A stretch of DNA of 36,309 nt, taken from positions 1 through 36,309 of IMG/VR virus record IMGVR_UViG_3300013126_002828; one strand, given 5' to 3'. Of this stretch, positions 23,172-29,596 are shown in pieces (position 1 is the first letter of the stretch; the number at the start of each line of letters is the position of its first letter). The translations under genes were made by a program, and so were the position numbers. This stretch comes from a virus. Under the pieces are notes generated by a model. It was not told the origin of the DNA and did no database searches. It worked only from the letters and a program-made list of their open reading frames with translations.

Positions 23172-24020
23172 TTAAACCGCCATCGGAGCCTTCAACTGAC
23201 CATGTGATTGATAATTTATTAATTTAATATCATCTATCGTAAATTTATCAATGTCAGATACTTCTGAATTTAGCCATAACTCGGGTAGTGGATAAGGATG
23301 CCGGGTTAATTGTTCTTTTACTTGGTCTAAATGATTTTGATAGATATGTGTATCTCCAGTAGAGACAATCAATTCTCCTATACCAAAACCACATACTTGA
23401 GCAATCATATGAGTGAGTAAGGCATAACTTGCATAATTGAATGGTGCCCCCAAAAATACATCCTGACTTCTCTGGTACATATGACAACTTAACTCATTTT
23501 TATTACTTACATAAAATTGTGCCATCATGTGACAAGGGGGCAATACCATTTCACTAAGTTCACCCGGGTTCCATGCCGTAATAATGTGACGGCGACTATG
23601 TGGGTCAGATTTTAATCCATCAATTAAGTTTTGTAATTGATCTACATATCCTTCATTAAATGGTTTACGCCAACGGCGCCATTGTACGCCGTAAATTCTT
23701 CCAACATCACCTATAAACTTTGCTTTCTTTTTCCAATAACCAGCAAGACTGTTTGGTGTCCAAATAGTTACAGTGCCATCTTTACTACCATGTGTTATTT
23801 CTGCCAACCGTCTTTCGTCTTTTGACCCTTCAATAAACCAAAGAAGTTCACCAACGACACTTTTCCAAGCAAGTTTCTTAGTGGTAATGGCAGGGAAACC
23901 CTGTCTAAGGTCAAATCTGAATTGTCTTCCAAATACAGACAGGGTCCCTACGCCCGTCCTATCGTCTTTGTTCTCTCCATTAACTAAAATGTCTTTAAGT
24001 AAATTATGGTATTGTTCCAT
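23172..24020 (-). CDS. thyA: Thymidylate synthase ThyA
   Basis: This 282-residue enzyme converts dUMP to dTMP with methylene-tetrahydrofolate. It shows DDRTGVGTLSVFG, WKSVVGELLWFIEGS, the catalytic LPPCHMMAQF (Cys163), the MYQRSQDVFLGAPFNYASYA loop and STGDTHIYQNHLDQ. Length and motifs are complete, so it should be active. The C-terminal KAPMAV is supplied by a segment apparently introduced with the downstream GIY-YIG gene. The start MEQYHNLL has no Shine-Dalgarno, and a near-consensus promoter ends six bases upstream, so the mRNA may be leaderless. DHFR upstream is the usual partner, but here it is broken. Confidence 0.96.
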   Translation of the reverse strand: MEQYHNLLKDILVNGENKDDRTGVGTLSVFGRQFRFDLRQGFPAITTKKLAWKSVVGELLWFIEGSKDERRLAEITHGSKDGTVTIWTPNSLAGYWKKKAKFIGDVGRIYGVQWRRWRKPFNEGYVDQLQNLIDGLKSDPHSRRHIITAWNPGELSEMVLPPCHMMAQFYVSNKNELSCHMYQRSQDVFLGAPFNYASYALLTHMIAQVCGFGIGELIVSTGDTHIYQNHLDQVKEQLTRHPYPLPELWLNSEVSDIDKFTIDDIKLINYQSHGQLKAPMAV

Positions 24021-24026
24021 GTTGTT

Positions 24027-24055
24027 ATTATATCAAAACAAGTTCCGTAAATCAA
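24027..24055 (-). promoter_or_regulatory. Sigma70 promoter of thyA, giving a leaderless transcript
   Basis: Minus strand TTGATT (24050-24055), a 17-base spacer and TATAAT (24027-24032). The ATG of thyA begins seven bases after the -10, where transcription would be expected to start. Between -10 and ATG there is only AACAAC, with no room for a Shine-Dalgarno. Confidence 0.75.
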
Positions 24056-24134
24056 CTGAAAACGGAATAAATAAAATTGTAGTTCGCGGAATTGGCGTTC
24101 CCAACTACTCTATGATTATGAAGGAATCACAGCA

Positions 24135-24722
24135 ATGATATTTAGCAGAAAACATCCTCCTACTGAATTTTATGTATATGCCTATCTTAGAGAAGATGGC
24201 ACACCCTATTATATAGGTAAAGGTAAAGATAACCGAGCCTGGGATAGTAATCACACCGTAAATCTTCCCAAAGACAAATGTAGAATAATAATTATATCTC
24301 ATGGATTAGTTGAATTGTGGGCGTTAGCAATTGAGCGCAGATTAATAAGATGGTATGGGCGTAAAAATAATAAAACAGGTATACTTAGAAATAAAACTGA
24401 CGGTGGTGAGGGAGGTAGTGGATCTATATGGACTGAAATATCAAGGAATAAATTACGAGGAACTAATAATCCTGCCACTAAGCAAGAAAATAAAGACAAG
24501 TTCTCTGGAAGAAATCATTACATGAAAAAACCTGGGTATTTACCAACAGATAATCACAGATACGATACAACTATATACAACTTTGAAAATATCAATACCG
24601 GAGAAAGAGTTGCTATGACTCAGCATCAATTACGAATTTTATATAACCTCGAGGCTGGTAACTTGAGCAGAGTCATACGAGGGAAGCAATCATCAATTCA
24701 CGGCTGGCGACTGAGTAAGTAA
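24135..24722 (+). CDS. GIY-YIG homing endonuclease (plus strand) between thyA and DHFR
   Basis: This 195-residue protein starts with the variant GIY-YIG domain [20 protein letters not shown] and [18 protein letters not shown], a NUMOD3-like [22 protein letters not shown] stretch and a C-terminal helix-turn-helix-like part ([20 protein letters not shown]) follow. AAGGA lies nine bases before the ATG. It is one of only two plus-strand genes and separates thyA from DHFR, genes that are normally adjacent. It is therefore an insertion. No duplicated gene end was found around it. Confidence 0.88.
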   Translation: MIFSRKHPPTEFYVYAYLREDGTPYYIGKGKDNRAWDSNHTVNLPKDKCRIIIISHGLVELWALAIERRLIRWYGRKNNKTGILRNKTDGGEGGSGSIWTEISRNKLRGTNNPATKQENKDKFSGRNHYMKKPGYLPTDNHRYDTTIYNFENINTGERVAMTQHQLRILYNLEAGNLSRVIRGKQSSIHGWRLSK

Positions 24723-24768
24723 GCGCATCCTAAATTGAAGCATATCAATCCTGTAAACAATAATACTA

Positions 24769-25224
24769 TCATTTTCTTTTGTAAATTTCATAACTATATT
24801 CACCAAATCCACTGCCATGTGTAAGTGTGAAATTATCTGAGATTATTTTTCTATCTATAAATGTATCACAAGTATACTCAGTAAGCACTAGTGAAAGGTG
24901 AATTTCATGTATATGATGCCAATTACTATTTACAAGACTAGCACCACCTATTACCCAAGCATTATCAAAACCTTTGATATAATCTAAATTTGGAATTGTA
25001 AAACAACAACTAGGAAGAAATCCTACACTACTTGTTACAATAAAATTTAACCGATTTGATAATGGTTTTCTGTTTAAGCTTTCCCAAGTTCCTCTACCCA
25101 TTACTACTACGCCACCTTCAGTCAACCGTTTAAATCTAGGTAAATCAGCAGGTAATCTTTCCCATGGCAATTTACCTTAATAACCAATGCCTCCATTTAT
25201 ATCGCAGGCTAATATTAACTTCAT
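24769..25224 (-). pseudogene. Dihydrofolate reductase with an in-frame stop at codon 16
   Basis: Reading from ATG 25224 gives MKLILACDINGGIGY, then TAA (25179-25177), then GKLPWERLPADLPRFKRLT in the same frame, a clear DHFR. The stop replaces the lysine or other residue expected in GIGxxGKLPW. The rest is intact: VVMGRGTWESL, WVIGGASLVN and the C-terminal FGEYSYEIYKRK, with the catalytic Asp in LPADL. The ATG overlaps the stop of the upstream gene (ATGA), which confirms the true start. A TTG at 25170 with AAGG just upstream could restart translation but would lack the first beta strand and the start of the Met20 loop. It is a recent nonsense mutation, a sequencing error or a recoded codon. 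Confidence 0.85.
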
Positions 25225-25565
25225 AGTTTATATAGTAGTTTATCTGTTTCTGGTTGTACTGTATCGGCAATTGCTTCAACGTTTAGTATAAATTCTATGC
25301 TAACAATGTGTTCATCTAATTCATGTAAACGTTTACCTATAGCAGTTTCAATTTGTTCTTCTTCAAGTCCTTGTTGAAATAGTTTTTGAATGTTTATTGT
25401 TTGTTGCTTTTTACCCTCTAATTTTATAACTAGTTTTTTAATAAACTGTACTGGGATCTTTTGCTTTTCTACATCTTCTAGGATAACTTCCCATTTAGCC
25501 ATAAACTCTTTTTTCATGTCAGGCTGCGACTTTGGGCTTTCTTCCTCTGGTTTTTGGTTTGGCAT
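25221..25565 (-). CDS. Conserved phage protein, unknown function
   Basis: This 114-residue protein starts MPNQKPEEESPKSQPDMKKE at ATG 25565, with AGAGAG eight bases upstream. It contains KIPVQFIKKLVIKLEGKKQQ and ends SIEFILNVEAIADTVQPETD, a pattern I recall from hypothetical proteins of T4-like cyanophages. It overlaps the 3' end of the upstream gene by 47 bases and the DHFR start by four. No enzymatic motif is visible; the structure is predicted alpha/beta. Confidence 0.75.
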   Translation of the reverse strand: MPNQKPEEESPKSQPDMKKEFMAKWEVILEDVEKQKIPVQFIKKLVIKLEGKKQQTINIQKLFQQGLEEEQIETAIGKRLHELDEHIVSIEFILNVEAIADTVQPETDKLLYKL

Positions 25566-26199
25566 TATCAACACTCTCTTTAACTGGTTGTACTGGTTCC
25601 ATTGCTGATGCCTCTTTTAATAGGCGATCTGCTTCAGCCAATAAACCTTTTGCTTCAGCACTCATCTTGTTAGCTTGGTCACGTAGTCTTTGTGCCAAAA
25701 CATTATCACTTAACAAGTCACTAGGATTATTAGATGTAACGGGCGTTTGTGATTGTTGCTCACCACGCATTCTTCTAGCAACTTCATTGGGACTTTGCAT
25801 TCCTAAACTCTTATCCATATCTGCTAAACGTTTGGTAGCATCTTCACCTTTTTTCATTTCATCTAAAATGGTATTTAACTCATTTAGCTTAATACGAACA
25901 TTTGGCTGCGGAGTCATTACAATCAACTCAGTATTTACTTTTTTAAGCAAACCTTCACCATGTAATACTTGTAAAATAAATCTGCCATCTTTAGTGTATG
26001 ACCTATTAAGTGCGTCAGCAAGATTCTCACTATTTTGACCAATATCACTCTCAATACATTTCATCATTGGATCGTGCATATTTTGGTTTAATAGTTCTGT
26101 GTAGGTAACTAAACACATATGTGGTTCACCTGGAATTTCGCGGAATACCACAGCAACTTTTCTGTCACCATGCTTACCTACATGCCTTAAAAAACTCAT
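25519..26199 (-). CDS. Conserved T4-like phage protein, unknown function
   Basis: This 226-residue protein begins MSFLRHVGKHGDRKVAVVFR, then EIPGEPHMCLVTYTELL, a start that I recall as conserved in T4-like cyanophages. The first 110 residues look globular. The rest is coiled-coil (NVLAQRLRDQANKMSAEAKG) ending in a basic tail (KPKTRGRKPKVAA) that could bind nucleic acid. AAGGAG precedes the ATG. It heads a compact set with the 114-residue gene and DHFR. Confidence 0.8.
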   Translation of the reverse strand: MSFLRHVGKHGDRKVAVVFREIPGEPHMCLVTYTELLNQNMHDPMMKCIESDIGQNSENLADALNRSYTKDGRFILQVLHGEGLLKKVNTELIVMTPQPNVRIKLNELNTILDEMKKGEDATKRLADMDKSLGMQSPNEVARRMRGEQQSQTPVTSNNPSDLLSDNVLAQRLRDQANKMSAEAKGLLAEADRLLKEASAMEPVQPVKESVDNAKPKTRGRKPKVAA

Positions 26200-26252
26200 T
26201 GTTTTCTCCTTAAGTATAATTATTTAATAACTAAACTACACACCAAAAATAA

Positions 26253-26519
26253 TTATGACCATGTAAGTTCATATAACATTGCTTCGCTACTATCTTCAAA
26301 AGCAGGAAATTTATCCGTACCAAAAAATAATGAACTTGCCGTTTCCAATTCTCTTTCAGCAACATTCACTAAAACAAATCTACCAACAGTTTTTTCTAGT
26401 ATCCAATTATATGACTCAGGCGTAAGATTAGTTTTAGTCTTTACGAAATGTCTGGGACAATGTTTTAATTCACGGTTACTAAGATAGGTGTGTATATTGA
26501 TTTTTGATAAACTGGACAC
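26253..26519 (-). CDS. Small phage protein, unknown function
   Basis: This 88-residue protein includes CPRHFVKTKTNLTPESYNWI, GRFVLVNV and the acidic FPAFEDSSEAMLYEL. It lies one base behind the upstream 123-residue gene, so translation is probably coupled. A ten-base inverted repeat (26216-26225 with 26247-26256) follows its stop. Similar short proteins occur in T4-like cyanophages as I recall, without known function. Confidence 0.7.
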   Translation of the reverse strand: MSSLSKINIHTYLSNRELKHCPRHFVKTKTNLTPESYNWILEKTVGRFVLVNVAERELETASSLFFGTDKFPAFEDSSEAMLYELTWS

Positions 26520-26520
26520 T

Positions 26521-26892
26521 TTACCTAATTACCTTACGATCAGATTTAGTATAGTCACTATAAATTTTGTTGCCGTTTTCACGGATCCAGTTTACAATAG
26601 GCTGTGGATCACTAGCAAATTCTACTCTTACATCATTCATGCTTAGTGATGTTTCAAATGAATAAATTTCATAGCTACGGTGAGCGTTGGCTCTGGCTCT
26701 TAACAATAGCATTTGTAGTGGAATTGGATTAGGACATTTACCAACAGTCTCATCCTTTAGTGTTTTCCAAATCTTGTCTTTTTCATAGTTCTCTACTTCT
26801 TGTAAGGCATCATCGATACTAAAAATAGATTCTAATCCAAACATATCATATATAACGAGGAATCTGTTAAGCTGTTTTTTTCTTGAGGGCAT
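26521..26892 (-). CDS. Small phage protein, unknown function
   Basis: This 123-residue protein starts MPSRKKQLNRFLVIYDMFGL, has an acidic helical region (SIDDALQEVENYEKDKIWKT) and the segment ARANAHRSYEIYSFETSL. It overlaps the end of the upstream gene by 26 bases. No domain is recognised. The consistent compact packing with its neighbours supports it as a real gene. Confidence 0.72.
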   Translation of the reverse strand: MPSRKKQLNRFLVIYDMFGLESIFSIDDALQEVENYEKDKIWKTLKDETVGKCPNPIPLQMLLLRARANAHRSYEIYSFETSLSMNDVRVEFASDPQPIVNWIRENGNKIYSDYTKSDRKVIR

Positions 26893-27115
26893 ATAACATC
26901 TCTAATTGTTTTAGTGCGTCATTTAGTGTAACATCATTATCAGCCATATATACAATAGGCTTTAATCTTTCCCAGCGTTCATATAGTTGTCTTTGTTTTT
27001 CATATGCTGGATCAACATGATATAGATGGCGAACGGTCTCGCCAATATTTCTAGCATAGACCGTGTTGCCACCATCAGGCGATTCAAAAACTACTGGTGT
27101 CTCATTTTTCATCAT
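26867..27115 (-). CDS. Small phage protein, unknown function
   Basis: The start is placed at the ATGATG at 27115-27110, giving an 82-residue protein (MMKNETPVVFESPDGGNTVY, then RNIGETVRHLYHVDPAY). A longer frame back to 27181 would run through the VWA-tail remnant. The start overlaps the stop of that remnant, suggesting that the gene was originally coupled to the end of the VWA gene before the HNH cassette was inserted. Confidence 0.72.
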   Translation of the reverse strand: MMKNETPVVFESPDGGNTVYARNIGETVRHLYHVDPAYEKQRQLYERWERLKPIVYMADNDVTLNDALKQLEMLYALKKKTA

Positions 27116-27179
27116 ATAATGCGAAAGTGCCAAACGGGGGATTAGGATCCCTGTCACCATGAATGATCCAAGTAGTGTC
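27102..27179 (-). pseudogene. Displaced 3' end of the VWA/metallopeptidase gene
   Basis: In the minus frame ending at TGA 27104-27102, the sequence reads DTTWIIHGDRDPNPPFGTFA, then LYDEK-stop. It aligns with the end of the complete VWA gene, DTTWISHGNPNPQAPFGTVA then IYDDNN-stop (27924-28004). It has no start of its own. Its stop overlaps the next gene's start, as a native operon junction would. It is therefore probably the original tail, cut off when the HNH cassette was inserted. Confidence 0.8.
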
Positions 27180-27312
27180 AATAGTATTCATATAAAGATT
27201 ATACAATGTAATGTGCCAAGTTTCAATATATTCGGGATAAATAAAAGTGAGAGCCACGGAACAGCGAATTCCCGCCCTCTCTAATGCTAAATTATTTGCA
27301 AGGAGCATCAGC

Positions 27313-27942
27313 ATGACTATTTATAATCAAATACTACCATTATGTGAAAATGGATGTGGACGCAACTCTATTAGAGTCACCAAAAAAGGAAAAGCAGTCT
27401 GTTCGGATAAACCTGCAAGATTCCCGGCAATACTAAAAAAGATGCAGGCAACTTCAGTTGAACGGTATGGAACAGTCAATGCTAGTTCTACCCAGTTTGT
27501 CAAAGACAAACGCAAACAGAAAGCATTGGATAAATACGGTGTAGATAACGTGTCCAAAGCAGAAAGTATCAAGAAATTTCTGTCTGAGCAGAGAACTAAA
27601 TATTGGAATCAAGTATATTTTGGAAAGAATTTCACTTTAGATGGATTATCAAGACTACAATATAGTCATCGTTGCCAACAATATGCTAATACTCAATACC
27701 AGCGATATAAAAATATGCTAGATCCTGAGTGTAAGAGAGGAAGACATTGGCACATAGATCATATCTATAGCATAACCGACGGATTTCTAAATGATGTGCC
27801 GATAAATGTAATTTCTGATGTTTCCAATCTTAGGTTGATTAGTGATAAAAACAATTACAAAAAACACAAAAAATCAGAAAAAACCCTCGAGGAATTATAC
27901 GAAGGTTTTTTCAATTCCACCCATCAATTGTTATCGTCATAA
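27313..27942 (+). CDS. HNH homing endonuclease (plus strand) in the 3' end of the VWA gene
   Basis: This 209-residue protein starts MTIYNQILPLCENGCGRNSI; AAGGAG lies seven bases upstream, so this ATG is preferred over one at 27247. It has an N-terminal cysteine motif (CENGCG). A NUMOD-like region (SVERYGTVNASSTQFVKDK, KYGVDNVSKAESIKKFL) and a C-terminal HNH core (HWHIDHIYSITDGFLNDVP, then NLRLISDKNNYKKHKKS) follow. It is convergent with the VWA gene and overlaps its last 19 bases. Two different versions of the VWA gene's 3' end flank it, marking it as a mobile insertion. Confidence 0.88.
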   Translation: MTIYNQILPLCENGCGRNSIRVTKKGKAVCSDKPARFPAILKKMQATSVERYGTVNASSTQFVKDKRKQKALDKYGVDNVSKAESIKKFLSEQRTKYWNQVYFGKNFTLDGLSRLQYSHRCQQYANTQYQRYKNMLDPECKRGRHWHIDHIYSITDGFLNDVPINVISDVSNLRLISDKNNYKKHKKSEKTLEELYEGFFNSTHQLLSS

Positions 27943-29180
27943 ATCGCTACTGTACCAAATGGAGCCTGCGGGTTCGGATTTCCATGTGATATCCAAGTAG
28001 TATCGCAATAATCAGGATCTCCCCAGGACCCGCATGGATAGCAATCCGTAAACACAATCAATCGTTTTGGTTCAATCGCATGTTCACGCAGATAACTAAA
28101 GATAACATCAAAGTCAGTGCCACCCCCACCAGCTGGAACATATTCATCAATCGTATCCATGTTCTCTGAAGTAAAATCTTGTGGGTTATAAACATCAGTA
28201 TCAAAACAAAATACATGAACCTTGTATCCATCAAAAGCAGCCATCATTCCTGCAATTTCACTTAAGAAAGCCTGTCCTTGTTTATCGGTAATTGATCCAC
28301 TCATATCCAAACCAACAACTACATCAATTTCTTCACCTGGGGTCATACCAGGCATGATTGCGTCACTATGCCAACCCCTACGACTGGGACGCATCCAACT
28401 AAAGTCAGTACGGATAGCACTAGTCAAGTTAGTTTGAATCAATTCACGCCAAGGCATAACTGGATTAGTATGTTGCCTAATTAGTCTTTCAACACCCTTA
28501 GGAATAGTTCCAGCATCAGCACCTTGGGCAGCATTTAGAATTGCTTGTCTTACTTCTTGACGGACACGCTCACGCTCCTCACTACTCATTTTAGGACGCT
28601 TACCATCTGATTCATCAGCATTTTCACCTTCTCCGTCAAGGTGATCATCAATCATTTGATCAAGCAAATCATCAATATTGATTTTCTGAACATTCTTCAT
28701 CAAATCATCATAGATTTCCTCAGCAGGCTTGCCGTCATATTTTGCTTCGTATAAGCATGGAACAGTTTTAATAAACTCACCAACACGGTGTCGTTTAAGA
28801 TCGGCATTAACTGCGTAGTCATCAGCAACATTCCAAATCTGTGGATCACGACCATTGCGACGGCCCATGTGATCATAGACAACATGTAATACTTCATGCC
28901 CAACTAGAAACTCAACTTCTTTAGGCTTGAGCATCATAATGAAACGTGAATTGTAATAAAACTTAAGTCCGTCAGTTGCGGCAGTAGCACACCATTCATC
29001 AGCATTAATAAGTTGTAATCGGGTAGCAAGATTCCCGAAAAAACTATGGCGTAGTAACAACCCAATACGGGCAGTTACCAAGCGTTCGCGGGCTTGATGA
29101 TCAACTTTACTATCAGTTGGTCCGATAAGTTTAGCAAACTTATCATTTTGTTTTTTGCGTTTTCCGATTACTTCACTCAT
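27924..29180 (-). CDS. VWA-domain protein with N-terminal metallopeptidase-like region
   Basis: This 418-residue protein starts at ATG 29180 (MSEVIGKRKKQNDKF; AGG seven bases upstream). The N-terminal half has a zinc-protease-like GHEVLHVVYDH (HExxH) as in DUF2201/VWA-like bacterial proteins. An acidic linker (DDHLDGEGENADESDG) and a C-terminal VWA domain with MIDAS motif VGLDMSGSITDKQ, GGGGTDFD and VFTDCYPCG follow. Such proteins pair with MoxR AAA+ ATPases, here three genes upstream, in chaperone-like complexes. The last 27 codons differ from the displaced native tail at 27102, so the C-terminus is a replacement. It is transcribed from its own consensus promoter. Confidence 0.88.
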   Translation of the reverse strand: MSEVIGKRKKQNDKFAKLIGPTDSKVDHQARERLVTARIGLLLRHSFFGNLATRLQLINADEWCATAATDGLKFYYNSRFIMMLKPKEVEFLVGHEVLHVVYDHMGRRNGRDPQIWNVADDYAVNADLKRHRVGEFIKTVPCLYEAKYDGKPAEEIYDDLMKNVQKINIDDLLDQMIDDHLDGEGENADESDGKRPKMSSEERERVRQEVRQAILNAAQGADAGTIPKGVERLIRQHTNPVMPWRELIQTNLTSAIRTDFSWMRPSRRGWHSDAIMPGMTPGEEIDVVVGLDMSGSITDKQGQAFLSEIAGMMAAFDGYKVHVFCFDTDVYNPQDFTSENMDTIDEYVPAGGGGTDFDVIFSYLREHAIEPKRLIVFTDCYPCGSWGDPDYCDTTWISHGNPNPQAPFGTVAIYDDNN

Positions 29181-29208
29181 ATGACACCTCATGTATTAGA
29201 TTACCAAC

Positions 29209-29237
29209 AGTATAACATTTGTTGGATTTATTGTCAA
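29209..29237 (-). promoter_or_regulatory. Promoter P1 (repeat family) for the VWA gene
   Basis: Minus strand TTGACA (29232-29237), 17-base spacer starting ATAAATCC, and TATACT (29209-29214). It is one of six promoters sharing TTGACAATAAAT. It lies at the 3' end of the preceding small gene, 29 bases before the VWA ATG. Confidence 0.8.
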
Positions 29238-29440
29238 TGTAGTGTTTTTGTACTAGCATCAATGTTTACACCAAAATTTTGCCACTCATCCACACTGTCA
29301 TCAACTTTTAATTCCTTAGCCAATTCTTCGGGAGTCAAACCATTAAAATAATTTGTGATCTCCTTAATTACTTGATCCAATTCTTCTTGGGTGCCTTCAA
29401 AATTATCAAAGCTACTTTGAGCAAAAGTTACTTTAATCAT
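29234..29440 (-). CDS. Small acidic phage protein
   Basis: This 68-residue protein (MIKVTFAQSSFDNFEGTQEE, ending NIDASTKTLH) is acidic and helical; I recall similar short genes near MoxR/VWA genes of T4-like cyanophages. Its ATG overlaps the stop of the upstream 52-residue gene (ATGA). The VWA promoter lies over its stop codon. The function is unknown. Confidence 0.75.
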   Translation of the reverse strand: MIKVTFAQSSFDNFEGTQEELDQVIKEITNYFNGLTPEELAKELKVDDSVDEWQNFGVNIDASTKTLH

Positions 29441-29595
29441 ACTAGACTAAGCCCCCTAAACCCCAAATCAAAATAAATGTGAGCATACCCATCTGTTGGA
29501 ATACAAAACACATTCATTCCTTGATCCTTGGTCCAGCCCCTACTACGGGCACTTTGACCAAGGCTGTAAAAATATTTTTTACCGTTACCTGCCAT
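29437..29595 (-). CDS. Small protein between MoxR and VWA genes
   Basis: This 52-residue ORF (MAGNGKKYFYSLGQSARSRG, then WTKDQGMNVFCIPTDGYAHI) exactly fills the space between the MoxR gene and the 68-residue gene. Its ATG lies one base behind the MoxR stop, and its TGA overlaps the next ATG. The tight packing and protein-like composition support it. No function is recognised. Confidence 0.72.
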   Translation of the reverse strand: MAGNGKKYFYSLGQSARSRGWTKDQGMNVFCIPTDGYAHIYFDLGFRGLSLV

Positions 29596-29596
29596 T

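Noticed and set aside
24105-24302. Minus-strand ORF of 65 codons
   Set aside because: It is antisense to the GIY-YIG gene at 24135-24722; no similarity to the DHFR or thyA ends was found in it, although I looked for a duplicated flank.
25177-25179. Stop-codon reassignment as the explanation of the TAA in DHFR
   Set aside because: TAA ends many other genes here (for example the glycosyltransferase, pstS and thyA), so it is not generally read as an amino acid.
25532-26038. Plus-strand ORF of 168 codons
   Set aside because: It is antisense to the conserved 226-residue gene and has no ribosome-binding site.
27102-27314. Reading the whole 70-codon minus frame at 27102-27314 as a gene
   Set aside because: Only the last 25 codons resemble a protein (the VWA tail); the rest crosses the HNH gene's leader and looks random.
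27878-27911. AAAAAACC...GGTTTTTT hairpin as terminator of the HNH gene
   Set aside because: It lies inside the coding sequence before the stop and has an 18-base loop; chance in A/T-rich DNA is likely.
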